Shown: piece by piece, positions 15,218 to 23,465 of the stretch
How positions within the stretch are numbered: position 1 is the stretch's first letter
How the letters are laid out: every line of letters starts with the position of its first letter
From: Labilibaculum sp032125735
GTDB lineage: Bacteria; Bacteroidota; Bacteroidia; Bacteroidales; Marinifilaceae
DNA: 30,236 nt
Reading direction: 5' to 3'
NCBI GenBank assembly: GCA_032125735.1
Contig: JAQBBZ010000072.1
Coordinates: forward strand, 1 to 30,236
Program-made: the position numbers and the translations under genes
The notes under the pieces: model-generated
Database searches by the model: none
Seen by the model: only the letters and a program-made list of their open reading frames with translations
Told to the model about the DNA's origin: nothing

Positions 15218-15835
15218 ATGCCAGGATTAATTGGAAAAAAAATCGGAATGACTTCCGTTTACAGTGCCGAGGGAAAACATATTCCATGCACTGTCATTGA
15301 GGCAGGTCCATGTGTTGTAACCCAGATCAAAACTATTGAGACTGATGGTTACGAAGCACTTCAGTTGGCTTTCGAAGAAAAGAAAGAAAAGCGAACAACG
15401 AAGGCGCTAGATGGGCACTTTAAGAAGGCAAATACAACCCCTAAGAAAAAACTTGTTGAATTCAGCGATTTCGATGCTGAGTACAAATTAGGAGATGTAA
15501 TTACTCTTGATATTATCGGAGAGTCTGTTTTTGTAGACATTACCGGTTTATCTAAAGGTAAAGGATTTCAAGGGGTAGTGAAACGTCATGGTTTTGGCGG
15601 AGTTGGAGGACAAACACACGGTCAACATAACCGTTTACGTGCTCCAGGTTCTATTGGTGCTGCATCGTATCCAGCTCGAGTATTTAAGGGCATGAGAATG
15701 GCCGGACGTATGGGCGGAGACACAGTGAAGGTTGAAAACCTTCAGGTTCTTAAGGTAATTCCTGAGAACAATTTATTGTTAGTTAAAGGATCTATTCCAG
15801 GGTCTAAAGGTTCATACGTAATTATTGAAAAGTAA
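15218..15835 (+). CDS. rplC: Large subunit ribosomal protein uL3
   Basis: Early-assembly 50S protein whose extended loop reaches the peptidyl transferase centre. The 205 residues start with MPGLIGKKIGMTSVY. They contain the GKGFQGVVKRHGFGG and GSIGAASYPARVFKGMRMAG loop segments, including the QTHGQHN stretch holding the residue methylated by PrmB in E. coli. The final A of its TAA is the first base of the rplD ATG (TAATG), suggesting translational coupling. Confidence 0.99.
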   Translation: MPGLIGKKIGMTSVYSAEGKHIPCTVIEAGPCVVTQIKTIETDGYEALQLAFEEKKEKRTTKALDGHFKKANTTPKKKLVEFSDFDAEYKLGDVITLDIIGESVFVDITGLSKGKGFQGVVKRHGFGGVGGQTHGQHNRLRAPGSIGAASYPARVFKGMRMAGRMGGDTVKVENLQVLKVIPENNLLLVKGSIPGSKGSYVIIEK

Positions 15836-16467
15836 TGGAATTAGCTATTTTAAATACATCTGGAGAAGATACAGGAAGAAAAATTGAGTTGAATGACTTA
15901 GTTTTTGGAATTGAACCAAACGAACATGCAATGTACTTAGACGTTAAGCAGTATTTAGCTAACCAACGTCAAGGAACTCACAAATCGAAAGAAAGAGCTG
16001 AGATTGCAGGTAGTACTAGAAAGATTAAGAAGCAAAAAGGTACAGGTACAGCCCGTGCTGGTAGCATCAAATCTGGTGTATTTAGAGGCGGAGGACGAAT
16101 TTTCGGTCCACGTCCTAGAAACTATAGTTTTAAATTAAATAAGAAATTGAAGCAATTAGCTCGTCGTTCAGCTTTAAGTTTAAAAGCTCAGAATAACACA
16201 TTGTTAGTGGTGGAAGATTTCAATTTTGAAACTGTAAAGACAAAAAGTTTTATTGAACTGCAAAATAACTTGAAAGTATCTGATAAAAAAGTGCTTTTAG
16301 TGTTAACAGAAGACAATAAAAACATATATTTGTCTTCCCGTAATTTGAAGAATGTTGAAGTTGTACGTGTTTCTGATCTTGCAACTTACGATATCATGAA
16401 AGCTTCAACTTTGTTATTTGTAGAGAGCTCATTAAAAGGGCTCGATGAAATGTTTAAACTAAATTAA
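15835..16467 (+). CDS. rplD: Large subunit ribosomal protein uL4
   Basis: 50S protein lining the exit tunnel; in E. coli it also represses the S10 operon. At 210 residues it is of normal length. The tunnel loop is represented by KKQKGTGTARAGSIKSGVFR and GGRIFGPRPRNYSFKLNKK. It starts on the last base of the rplC stop codon. I see no E. coli-like S10 leader hairpin upstream of rpsJ, so L4 control, if any, must act elsewhere. Confidence 0.99.
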   Translation: MELAILNTSGEDTGRKIELNDLVFGIEPNEHAMYLDVKQYLANQRQGTHKSKERAEIAGSTRKIKKQKGTGTARAGSIKSGVFRGGGRIFGPRPRNYSFKLNKKLKQLARRSALSLKAQNNTLLVVEDFNFETVKTKSFIELQNNLKVSDKKVLLVLTEDNKNIYLSSRNLKNVEVVRVSDLATYDIMKASTLLFVESSLKGLDEMFKLN

Positions 16468-16476
16468 GTTTAAAAG

Positions 16477-16767
16477 ATGGAAATTTTAGTCAAGCCGATC
16501 GTTACTGAGAAAATGACAGCCCAAAGCGAGAAATTAAATTGCTTTGGATTTGTTGTGGATCGTAAAGCAAAAAAGATCGAAATTAAAAAGGCGATTGAGT
16601 CAATGTACAACGTTAAAGTAGCGGCTGTTAATACCATGAATTATCAAGGTAAGAAAAAGAGTCGTTTTACAAAAGCGGGAGCAATTGAAGGAAGAAAAGC
16701 TTCTTTTAAGAAAGCAATCGTGACTTTAGTTGAGGGTGATAAAATAGATTTTTATAGCAATATTTAA
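16477..16767 (+). CDS. rplW: Large subunit ribosomal protein uL23
   Basis: Protein at the tunnel exit that docks trigger factor and SRP. The 96 residues begin MEILVKPIVTEKMT and contain the FVVDRKAKKIEIKKAIESMY core. Nine bases separate it from rplD and seven from rplB. Confidence 0.98.
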   Translation: MEILVKPIVTEKMTAQSEKLNCFGFVVDRKAKKIEIKKAIESMYNVKVAAVNTMNYQGKKKSRFTKAGAIEGRKASFKKAIVTLVEGDKIDFYSNI

Positions 16768-16774
16768 TTAGAAA

Positions 16775-17599
16775 ATGGCTGTACGTAAATTAAGACCTGT
16801 AACACCTGGTCAAAGGCATAAGATTGTTAATACCTTTGATCTGGTTACTACAGACAAACCTGAAAAATCATTGTTAAGACCAATGAAAAAAACTGGTGGT
16901 AGAAATAACACCGGTAAGATGACAATGAGATATATAGGTGGTGGTCACAAAAGAAGATATCGAGTTATTGATTTCAAAAGAGACAAAGATGGTGTTCCTG
17001 CCAACGTGGTTTCGATTGAGTACGATCCGAACCGTACTGCACGCATAGCTTTGCTAGTGTATGCTGACGGTGAGAAACGTTACATCGTCGCACCTAACGG
17101 ATTGGAAGTTGGACAATCTTTACTTTCTGGAGATAAAATTTCTCCTGAAATCGGAAATTCAATGCCATTATCAGATATCCCATTAGGAACAATAATTCAT
17201 AATATTGAATTAAGACCCTCTCAAGGTGCAGTAATGGCTCGTAGCGCTGGTGCATATGCTCAACTCGTAGCACGAGATGGCAAGTATGCATCTATCAAAT
17301 TACCGTCTAGTGAAATTAGAATGATTCTTGTAACCTGTAAGGCTACCATCGGAACTGTTTCAAATGCCGACCATGCGTTGGAAAGAAGTGGTAAAGCTGG
17401 TCGTACTCGTTGGTTAGGTAGAAGACCAAGAGTTCGAGGTGTGGTAATGAATCCAGTAGATCACCCAATGGGTGGTGGTGAAGGTAAATCTTCAGGTGGA
17501 CATCCACGTTCTAGAACAGGTGTTTTAGCGAAAGGTTTCAAAACTAGAGCTAAAAAGAATGCTTCTAATAAGTACATTGTTGAAAGAAGGAAAAAATAA
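16775..17599 (+). CDS. rplB: Large subunit ribosomal protein uL2
   Basis: Primary 23S-binding protein required for subunit association and peptidyl transferase activity. The 274 residues include GGGHKRRYRVIDFKRDK near the N-terminus and the conserved C-terminal NPVDHPMGGGEGKSSGGHPR with the essential His. It is the best-conserved protein of the cluster and shows no irregularity. Confidence 0.99.
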   Translation: MAVRKLRPVTPGQRHKIVNTFDLVTTDKPEKSLLRPMKKTGGRNNTGKMTMRYIGGGHKRRYRVIDFKRDKDGVPANVVSIEYDPNRTARIALLVYADGEKRYIVAPNGLEVGQSLLSGDKISPEIGNSMPLSDIPLGTIIHNIELRPSQGAVMARSAGAYAQLVARDGKYASIKLPSSEIRMILVTCKATIGTVSNADHALERSGKAGRTRWLGRRPRVRGVVMNPVDHPMGGGEGKSSGGHPRSRTGVLAKGFKTRAKKNASNKYIVERRKK

Positions 17600-17617
17600 T
17601 TTGATAATTAGATTGTT

Positions 17618-17887
17618 ATGAGTCGTTCATTAAAAAAAGGACCTTTTATCGATTTCAAGCTGGAAAGACGAGTATTGGGACAAAACGAATCAGGGAAAAA
17701 AACAGTTGTTAAAACCTGGTCAAGACGTTCAATGATCTCTCCGGATTTCGTAGGTCATACGATTGCCGTGCACAACGGAAACAAATTTATTCCCGTTTAT
17801 GTTACTGAAAACATGGTAGGACATAAGTTGGGTGAATTTGCGCCAACTCGTACTTTTAGAGGACATGCTGACAAGAAAAAACGATAA
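17618..17887 (+). CDS. rpsS: Small subunit ribosomal protein uS19
   Basis: 30S head protein forming a pair with S13 and contacting the A-site finger of the 50S. The 89 residues start MSRSLKKGPFIDFKL and end with GEFAPTRTFRGHADKKKR, both diagnostic. The gap of 40 bases to rplV is longer than most in this stretch but shows no hairpin. Confidence 0.99.
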   Translation: MSRSLKKGPFIDFKLERRVLGQNESGKKTVVKTWSRRSMISPDFVGHTIAVHNGNKFIPVYVTENMVGHKLGEFAPTRTFRGHADKKKR

Positions 17888-17927
17888 GCATGTCATTGGT
17901 TTTAATTAACATTTTGAATTTGTAAAA

Positions 17928-18347
17928 ATGGGTGCAAGAAAAAGAATAAAAGCAAACCAAATAAAGGAGGAAAACAAGAGCAAAGCATTTGCTAGCTTGA
18001 AAAATGTTCCTACTTCGCCTCGCAAAATGAGACTTGTTACCGATATGGTAAGAGGTATGGAGGTAAACCGAGCTTTAGATGTACTTCGTTTCAGTCCGAA
18101 AGAGGCATCAAACCGCGTAGAAAAACTATTGCTTTCTGCTATTGCCAACTGGCAAGCTAAGAATGAAGGGCAAAGAATTGAGGAAAGCGCATTATACGTT
18201 AAAGAAATTAGCGTAGATTCAGCGAGAATCCTTAAACGTCTAAGACCTGCTCCTCAGGGAAGAGCGCATAGAATAAAGAAGAGATCAAATCATGTAACTA
18301 TATTGTTGGGTAGCAAAACAGCGATAGCCGATAGTACTAAAGAATAG
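17928..18347 (+). CDS. rplV: Large subunit ribosomal protein uL22
   Basis: Tunnel-wall protein; its beta hairpin, together with L4, forms the constriction where macrolides bind. At 139 residues it is longer than E. coli L22 (110). About 20 extra, highly charged residues (GARKRIKANQIKEENKSK) precede the core that starts at LKNVPTSPRKMRLV. The hairpin end reads RLRPAPQGRAHRIKKRSNHV. A GGAGG string at codons 12-13 is inside the gene, but restarting there would lose no family core. Confidence 0.97.
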   Translation: MGARKRIKANQIKEENKSKAFASLKNVPTSPRKMRLVTDMVRGMEVNRALDVLRFSPKEASNRVEKLLLSAIANWQAKNEGQRIEESALYVKEISVDSARILKRLRPAPQGRAHRIKKRSNHVTILLGSKTAIADSTKE

Positions 18348-18352
18348 TTAGA

Positions 18353-19063
18353 ATGGGACAAAAAGTAAATCCAATTGGAAATAGATTAGGAATCACCAGA
18401 GGGTGGGATTCTAACTGGTTTGGCGGAAAAAACTACGGCGATAAGCTTGTTGAAGATACTAAAATTAGAAAGTACCTGAATGCTCGTTTAGCTAAAGCAA
18501 GTATTTCTAAAATCATTATCGAAAGAACTCTTAAATTAATTACTATCACTGTTAACACTGCACGTCCAGGTATTATTATTGGAAAAGGTGGTCAAGAGGT
18601 TGATAAATTGAAAGAAGAGTTAAAGAAGATTACTGACAAAGAAGTACAAATTAACATCTTTGAAATTAAGCGTCCAGAAATGGATGCAGTAATCGTTGCT
18701 AATAATATCGCACGTCAAATTGAAGGTCGTATCGCCTATCGTCGTGCAATTAAGATGGCTGTTGCTTCTACTATGAGAATGGGTGCAGAGGGTATTAAAA
18801 TACAAATCTCTGGTCGTTTAAACGGTGCTGAAATGGCTCGTTCTGAAATGATTAAGGAGGGACGTACCCCGTTACACACTTTAAGAGCTGATATCGATTA
18901 TTGTTTAGCCGAAGCATTAACTACTTACGGTTTACTAGGTATCAAAGTTTGGATCTGTAAAGGTGAGGTTTACGGTAAGCGTGACCTAACCCCTAACGCA
19001 GGAATGAAGGATTCAAGAACTCCAAAAGCAAAAGGTGGTTTTAATAGAAGAAAAAAGAAGTAG
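18353..19063 (+). CDS. rpsC: Small subunit ribosomal protein uS3
   Basis: Lines the mRNA entry channel, where S3 and S4 act as helicase. The 236 residues include the KH-domain GIIIGKGGQEVDKLK signature near residue 75 and the C-terminal domain with RISGRLNGAE-like sequence (QISGRLNGAEMARSE) and GVKVWI-like IKVWICKGE. It begins five bases after rplV and ends in a basic tail (KGGFNRRKKK). Confidence 0.99.
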   Translation: MGQKVNPIGNRLGITRGWDSNWFGGKNYGDKLVEDTKIRKYLNARLAKASISKIIIERTLKLITITVNTARPGIIIGKGGQEVDKLKEELKKITDKEVQINIFEIKRPEMDAVIVANNIARQIEGRIAYRRAIKMAVASTMRMGAEGIKIQISGRLNGAEMARSEMIKEGRTPLHTLRADIDYCLAEALTTYGLLGIKVWICKGEVYGKRDLTPNAGMKDSRTPKAKGGFNRRKKK

Positions 19064-19089
19064 TCTTTAAATTTTAAAGAATTAGTACG

Positions 19090-19521
19090 ATGTTACAACC
19101 AAAAAGGACAAAATTTAGGAGACAACAAAAGGGAAGAATGAAAGGCAATGCCGGTCGCGGTACTGAATTAGCATTTGGATCTTTTGGGATCAAATCACTT
19201 GAAACTAAGTGGATCACTGGTCGTCAAATTGAAGCTGCTCGTGTGGCAGTGACCCGATATATGCAAAGACAAGGTCAAATCTGGATCAGAATTTTTCCAG
19301 ACAAGCCAATCACTAAGAAACCTGCAGAGGTTCGTATGGGTAAAGGTAAAGGTTCACCAGAAGGATTCGTTGCTCCTGTTTCACCAGGAAGAATGTTATT
19401 CGAATGTGAAGGAGTACCTTTCGCTATAGCAAAAGAAGCTTTACGCTTAGCTGCTCAAAAATTACCTGTAACTACCAAATTTGTCGTAAGACGTGATTAT
19501 GTTGAAAATTCAAATGATTAA
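19090..19521 (+). CDS. rplP: Large subunit ribosomal protein uL16
   Basis: 50S protein supporting A-site tRNA placement. The 143 residues begin MLQPKRTKFRRQQKGRMKG and contain RIFPDKPITKKPAEVRMGKG with the conserved Arg that is hydroxylated in E. coli L16. It is followed by rpmC after two bases. Confidence 0.99.
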   Translation: MLQPKRTKFRRQQKGRMKGNAGRGTELAFGSFGIKSLETKWITGRQIEAARVAVTRYMQRQGQIWIRIFPDKPITKKPAEVRMGKGKGSPEGFVAPVSPGRMLFECEGVPFAIAKEALRLAAQKLPVTTKFVVRRDYVENSND

Positions 19522-19523
19522 TC

Positions 19524-19721
19524 ATGAAGAATTCAGAAATTAAAGAGTTAACAACACCGGAAATAGTAGAAAAGGTAGATTTTGAAAGATCTACATTAAC
19601 TCGATTCAAATTAAATCACGCTATTTCACCTTTGGAAAATCCTTTGCAAATCAAGGTAACCCGACGTAACATTGCTAGACTTGTAACTGAGTTGCGTCAA
19701 AGGCAATTAACAGATAAGTAA
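19524..19721 (+). CDS. rpmC: Large subunit ribosomal protein uL29
   Basis: Small helical hairpin protein at the tunnel exit beside L23. The 65 residues start MKNSEIKELTTPEI and contain FKLNHAISPLENPLQIK and the RRNIARLVTELRQR motif typical of the family. Two bases separate it from rplP. Confidence 0.97.
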   Translation: MKNSEIKELTTPEIVEKVDFERSTLTRFKLNHAISPLENPLQIKVTRRNIARLVTELRQRQLTDK

Positions 19722-19728
19722 AAAAGTG

Positions 19729-19983
19729 ATGGAAAGAAATCTTAGAAAAGAACGCATCGGGGTTGTGGTGAGCAATAAAATGGAGAAATCCATAACTGTT
19801 GTTGTGCATACCAAAGAGAAGCACCCAATTTACGGAAAGTTTGTGAACAAGTCGAAGAAATTCACTGCTCACGACGAAGCAAACACCTGCAATGAAGGTG
19901 ATACCGTAAAAATCATGGAGACCCGACCTATTAGTAAAAATAAGAGTTGGAGATTAGTTGAAATAATTGAAAGAGCTAAGTAA
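19729..19983 (+). CDS. rpsQ: Small subunit ribosomal protein uS17
   Basis: Early-assembly OB-fold protein of the 30S body. The 84 residues contain GVVVSNKMEKSITVVV and KHPIYGKFVNKSKKFTAHDE. I place the start at the ATG at 19729 because it gives the usual MERNLRKERIG beginning. The in-frame GTG at 19726 just before it would add one residue and is less likely. It ends two bases before rplN. Confidence 0.97.
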   Translation: MERNLRKERIGVVVSNKMEKSITVVVHTKEKHPIYGKFVNKSKKFTAHDEANTCNEGDTVKIMETRPISKNKSWRLVEIIERAK

Positions 19984-19985
19984 AC

Positions 19986-20351
19986 ATGATACAAACAGAA
20001 AGTAGACTAATAGTTGCTGATAACAGCGGAGCCAAAGAAGTTCTTTGTATCCGTGTGTTGGGCGGTACTAAAAAGCGTTATGCTTCAATTGGCGACAAAA
20101 TTGTTGTTACCGTAAAGAATGCTATAGCTGGTTCCGATATGAAAAAAGGAACAGTAACAAAAGCGGTTATTGTTCGCACCAAAAAAGAGATTAGAAGACC
20201 AGACGGATCCTATATTCGCTTCGATGATAACGCATGTGTATTATTGAATACAAGTGGTGAAATGAGAGGAACCCGTATTTTTGGACCTGTTGCAAGAGAA
20301 TTACGCGATACTGATATGAAGATCGTTTCTCTGGCACCAGAAGTTTTATAA
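19986..20351 (+). CDS. rplN: Large subunit ribosomal protein uL14
   Basis: Interface protein forming the B8 bridge and the RsfS binding site. At 121 residues it is standard: MIQTESRLIVADNSGAKEV at the start, then KKEIRRPDGSYIRFDDNA, and GTRIFGPVARELR near the end. It is the first gene of the classic spc group but is only two bases behind rpsQ, so there is no separate promoter here. Confidence 0.99.
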   Translation: MIQTESRLIVADNSGAKEVLCIRVLGGTKKRYASIGDKIVVTVKNAIAGSDMKKGTVTKAVIVRTKKEIRRPDGSYIRFDDNACVLLNTSGEMRGTRIFGPVARELRDTDMKIVSLAPEVL

Positions 20352-20370
20352 TCTTTGAAAACCTAGAACA

Positions 20371-20694
20371 ATGCGAAAAAAGTTACATATTAAAAAAGGT
20401 GATACCGTTATTGTAAACTCAGGGGAATCTAAAGGTATGGAAGGTAAAGTATTAGAAGTATTAGTAGACAAGCAACGAGCAATTGTTGAAGGAGCTAATA
20501 TGATTTCTAAGCATACTAAACCTAATGCTGAAAATCCTCAGGGCGGTATTGTTAAAAAAGAGGCTGGAATTCACATCTCTAATTTGAATGTGAAAGATGC
20601 TTCTACCGGAAAAGCTACCCGTATTGGTAGACGTATGGGTGATGACAATAAATTAGTTAGATACTCTAAAAAGTCAGGGGAGGAAATTAAGTAA
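20371..20694 (+). CDS. rplX: Large subunit ribosomal protein uL24
   Basis: Assembly initiator of the 50S. The 107 residues contain the KOW motif KGDTVIVNSGESKGMEGKV and the middle segment KHTKPNAENPQGGIVKKEA. Its stop overlaps the rplE start (TAATG). A GGGGAGG string ten bases before the rplE ATG is embedded in its last codons and may aid that coupling. Confidence 0.99.
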   Translation: MRKKLHIKKGDTVIVNSGESKGMEGKVLEVLVDKQRAIVEGANMISKHTKPNAENPQGGIVKKEAGIHISNLNVKDASTGKATRIGRRMGDDNKLVRYSKKSGEEIK

Positions 20695-21248
20695 TGAGCT
20701 ATATACCGACTCTTAAAAAACAATATACAGAAGAAGTAATTCCAGCTTTAATGAAGGAATTTACTTACAAGTCTGTAATGCAAGCACCTAAATTAACGAA
20801 GATAGTAATTAATCAAGGTGTTGGCGCGGCAATTGCTGATAAGAAGGTCTTAGAATTTTCGGTAAACGAAATGACTATGATCACTGGTCAGAAAGCAGTT
20901 CAAACTCTTTCTTCGAAAGATATTTCGAATTTCAAACTTCGTAAAGGTATGCCTGTTGGTACAACTGTTACTTTACGTCGTGAGCGTATGTACGAATTTC
21001 TTGAGAAATTAGTGCGTGTTGCTTTACCACGTATTCGTGACTTTAAAGGTATTAACGCTAAACTTGACGGTAGAGGAAACTATACTTTAGGTATCGAAGA
21101 GCAAATCATTTTTCCTGAGATTGTTTTGGATGAAATAAACAAGATCATGGGTATGAATATTACCTTCGTTACAACCGCAAAAACCGATGAAGAAGCATTT
21201 GCTTTGTTAAAGGAATTTGGGTTACCATTTAAAAATCTAAAAAAATAA
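20694..21248 (+). CDS. rplE: Large subunit ribosomal protein uL5
   Basis: Part of the 5S rRNP with L18. The 184 residues start YIPTLKKQYTEEVIPALM after the Met and contain the APKLTKIVINQGVG and LPRIRDFKGIN segments. Translation likely couples to rplX through the TAATG overlap. In E. coli, S8 represses the spc operon at the rplE start; I see no such hairpin at this position here. Confidence 0.99.
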   Translation: MSYIPTLKKQYTEEVIPALMKEFTYKSVMQAPKLTKIVINQGVGAAIADKKVLEFSVNEMTMITGQKAVQTLSSKDISNFKLRKGMPVGTTVTLRRERMYEFLEKLVRVALPRIRDFKGINAKLDGRGNYTLGIEEQIIFPEIVLDEINKIMGMNITFVTTAKTDEEAFALLKEFGLPFKNLKK

Positions 21249-21251
21249 TCG

Positions 21252-21521
21252 ATGGCTAAAGAATCAATGAAAGCTCGCGAAGTTAAGCGTCAGAAGCTTG
21301 TTGACAAATACGCAGCAAAAAGAGCTAAACTTAAAGAGGAAGGCGATTACATCGGACTTAGTCGCTTGCCAAAAAACTCGTCACCTGTTAGATTACATAA
21401 CAGATGTAAACTTACAGGTCGCCCTAAAGGATACATGAGACAATTCGGTATTAGTCGTATCACTTTCCGTGAAATGGCTTCTTCAGGATTAATTCCAGGT
21501 GTGAGGAAAGCGAGTTGGTAA
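21252..21521 (+). CDS. rpsN: Small subunit ribosomal protein uS14, zinc-free type
   Basis: 30S head protein. At 89 residues it is the long, zinc-independent form: the region around RLHNRCKLTGRPKGYMRQF has a single Cys instead of the paired CxxC knuckles of the short form. The conserved end GLIPGVRKASW is present. It is followed by an unusual 75-base gap with a GNRA hairpin before rpsH. Confidence 0.98.
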   Translation: MAKESMKAREVKRQKLVDKYAAKRAKLKEEGDYIGLSRLPKNSSPVRLHNRCKLTGRPKGYMRQFGISRITFREMASSGLIPGVRKASW

Positions 21522-21555
21522 TCAGATTAGTTTGTAAAAACAAATTTTGTTAAAT

Positions 21556-21580
21556 ATTGTCCCGAGCAATCGGGATCAAT
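21556..21580 (+). promoter_or_regulatory. GNRA-capped hairpin before rpsH
   Basis: In the 75-base rpsN-rpsH gap, TCCCGA (21560-21565) and TCGGGA (21570-21575) pair around a GCAA tetraloop. ATTG (21556-21559) and CAAT (21577-21580) extend the stem past one bulged T. A weaker TTTGT/ACAAA hairpin lies just upstream (21531-21543). T-rich sequence follows 7 bases later, so it could be an attenuator, a processing site or a protein-binding leader. Confidence 0.55.
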
Positions 21581-21596
21581 TTAAATTTTTTTAAAA

Positions 21597-21992
21597 ATGA
21601 CAGATCCAATAGCAGATTTTCTTACACGTTTAAGAAATGGGATTATGGCGAACCACAAAGTGGTTGATATTCCTGCTTCTAACGTAAAAAAAGAAATGAC
21701 AAAAATTCTTAAGGATAAAGGTTATATCCTTAATTACAAGTTTGTTGATGATGGAATTCAAGGCACTATTAAGATTGCTTTGAAGTACAATCCAGAGACA
21801 AAAATTTCCGCAATTAAAAATCTTAAAAGGGTAAGTAAGCCTGGTTTGAGAAAATATTGTGGAGCAGCTGAATTACCACGTGTACTAAACGGGTTGGGAA
21901 TTGCGATTCTCTCTACTTCTCAGGGAGTAATGACTGATAAGGAAGCTCGTCAGAAAAACGTTGGTGGCGAAATATTGTGTTACGTTTATTAA
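21597..21992 (+). CDS. rpsH: Small subunit ribosomal protein uS8
   Basis: Binds helix 21 of 16S rRNA and is the spc-operon repressor in E. coli. The 131 residues begin MTDPIADFLTRLRNG and end GVMTDKEARQKNVGGEILCYVY, both diagnostic. The folded gap just upstream is a reasonable place for control by S8 in this lineage, although its sequence has not been compared with the S8 rRNA site. Confidence 0.99.
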   Translation: MTDPIADFLTRLRNGIMANHKVVDIPASNVKKEMTKILKDKGYILNYKFVDDGIQGTIKIALKYNPETKISAIKNLKRVSKPGLRKYCGAAELPRVLNGLGIAILSTSQGVMTDKEARQKNVGGEILCYVY

Positions 21993-21993
21993 T

Positions 21994-22002
21994 AAAGGAG
22001 GA
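21994..22002 (+). promoter_or_regulatory. Strong Shine-Dalgarno before rplF
   Basis: AAAGGAGGA lies six bases (counted from GGAGG) before the rplF ATG at 22008. No other start in the window has comparable complementarity to the 16S 3' end at ideal spacing. Most starts here show only A-rich upstream sequence, as usual in Bacteroidota. Confidence 0.8.
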
Positions 22003-22007
22003 TAGAA

Positions 22008-22562
22008 ATGTCACGAATTGGAAAATTACCTATCAATTTGCCTGCAGGAGTAAGCGTAACGGTGAATAAAGATAATTCAGTAACGGTTAAAGGCCCTAAA
22101 GGTGAATTAACACAACAAATTGATGTTGACATCAAGGTTTCGGTGGAAGAAAATACAGTTGTATTGGAACGTCCATCAGAACAAAAGAGACATAAGGCCA
22201 TGCATGGTTTGTATCGCTCGTTGATGAACAACATGGTAATTGGAGTTTCTGAAGGTTATAAAATACAGCAAGAACTTGTAGGTGTGGGATTCCGTGCTAC
22301 TTCAAATGGTCAACTTTTGGAATTAGCTCTAGGTTATTCTCACCTTATTCACCTGGAAATTGCTCCAGAGGTTAAAGTAATTGCAGTAACTGAAAAGCGT
22401 GCTAACCCGATCATTACATTAGAGAGTTGCGATAAGCAACTTGTTGGACAGGTTGCAGCTAAAATCAGAGCATTCAGAAAACCAGAGCCGTATAAAGGTA
22501 AAGGTGTTAAATTTGTTGGTGAACAGCTTAGAAGAAAAGCTGGTAAATCTGCGGGTAAATAA
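22008..22562 (+). CDS. rplF: Large subunit ribosomal protein uL6
   Basis: 50S protein near the GTPase-associated region and sarcin-ricin loop. The 184 residues start MSRIGKLPINLPAGV and include the two repeated domains, with the conserved C-terminal FRKPEPYKGKGVKF. It is preceded by the only near-perfect Shine-Dalgarno in the cluster, which may raise or specially regulate its translation. Confidence 0.99.
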   Translation: MSRIGKLPINLPAGVSVTVNKDNSVTVKGPKGELTQQIDVDIKVSVEENTVVLERPSEQKRHKAMHGLYRSLMNNMVIGVSEGYKIQQELVGVGFRATSNGQLLELALGYSHLIHLEIAPEVKVIAVTEKRANPIITLESCDKQLVGQVAAKIRAFRKPEPYKGKGVKFVGEQLRRKAGKSAGK

Positions 22563-22581
22563 TTTCTTAAAACAGTAAATT

Positions 22582-22938
22582 ATGGCTTTAACTAAGCAAG
22601 ATAGAAGACTTAGAATTAAAAGAAGAATTCGTAAGTCAATTGCTGGAACTGCTGAAAGACCTAGAATGTCAGTTTTTCGCTCGAACAAGCAGATTTCAGT
22701 ACAAATTATTGATGATTTATCAGGACAAACTATAGTTGCAGCTTCCTCTTTGATTAAAGAAATCTCTGAGAAGAAGACAACTAAGCTTGAACAAGCTGAG
22801 CTAGTAGGTAAAGCAATCGCTGAAAAAGCAGTTGCAGCCGGTATTACTAGTATTGTATTCGATAGAAATGGTTATCTATACCATGGTAGAATTAAATCTT
22901 TAGCGGACGCTGCTCGTAATAGTGGCCTTAAATTTTAA
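22582..22938 (+). CDS. rplR: Large subunit ribosomal protein uL18
   Basis: 5S rRNA-binding protein. The 118 residues include RRIRKSIAGTAERPRMSVFR, SNKQISVQIID and the end FDRNGYLYHGRIKSLADAAR. The length and motifs are normal. It begins 19 bases after rplF and ends five bases before rpsE. Confidence 0.99.
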   Translation: MALTKQDRRLRIKRRIRKSIAGTAERPRMSVFRSNKQISVQIIDDLSGQTIVAASSLIKEISEKKTTKLEQAELVGKAIAEKAVAAGITSIVFDRNGYLYHGRIKSLADAARNSGLKF

Positions 22939-22943
22939 TAATT

Positions 22944-23456
22944 ATGGCAGATAATAAGAACATTAAAACTAGCGAGGCAGATCTTAAAGATAAGCTTGTT
23001 GCTATTAATCGTGTTACTAAAGTAACAAAGGGGGGTAGAACCTTCAGTTTCTCTGCAATTGTTGTTGTGGGAAATGAAAATGGATTAGTTGGTTGGGGAC
23101 TTGGTAAAGCAAACGAAGTAACTACTGCTATCTCAAAAGGTGTTGATGCAGCTAAGAAAAATTTAATTAAAGTACCTGTTTATAAAGGAACTATTCCTCA
23201 TGAACAATATTTTAGATTTGGTGGAGCAGAGGTTTTCATTAAGCCTGCTTCTCATGGTACCGGAGTGAAAGCTGGTGGTGCGATGCGTGCTGTATTGGAG
23301 AGTGTTGGGGTTACAGATGTACTTGCTAAATCAAAAGGTTCATCAAACCCACATAACCTTGTAAAAGCTACAATAGGTGCATTAGCTGAATTAAGAGATG
23401 CTCATACTGTTGCTGAACACAGAGGTGTGTCATTAGATAAAGTGTTTAACGGTTAA
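22944..23456 (+). CDS. rpsE: Small subunit ribosomal protein uS5
   Basis: 30S body protein that helps set decoding fidelity and mRNA entry. The 170 residues contain RVTKVTKGGRTFSFSAIVVV and GLGKANEVTTAISKG, then GTGVKAGGAMRAVLESVGV. An N-terminal segment of about 15 polar residues precedes the core. Spectinomycin-loop residues around VTKGGRTF look unmodified. Confidence 0.99.
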   Translation: MADNKNIKTSEADLKDKLVAINRVTKVTKGGRTFSFSAIVVVGNENGLVGWGLGKANEVTTAISKGVDAAKKNLIKVPVYKGTIPHEQYFRFGGAEVFIKPASHGTGVKAGGAMRAVLESVGVTDVLAKSKGSSNPHNLVKATIGALAELRDAHTVAEHRGVSLDKVFNG

Positions 23457-23465
23457 AATAAGGAA

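Noticed and set aside
17961..17975. GGAGG string inside rplV that could be a second ribosome binding site
   Set aside because: No suitable ATG follows at the right distance, and the charged N-terminal segment before the core looks like a normal lineage extension.
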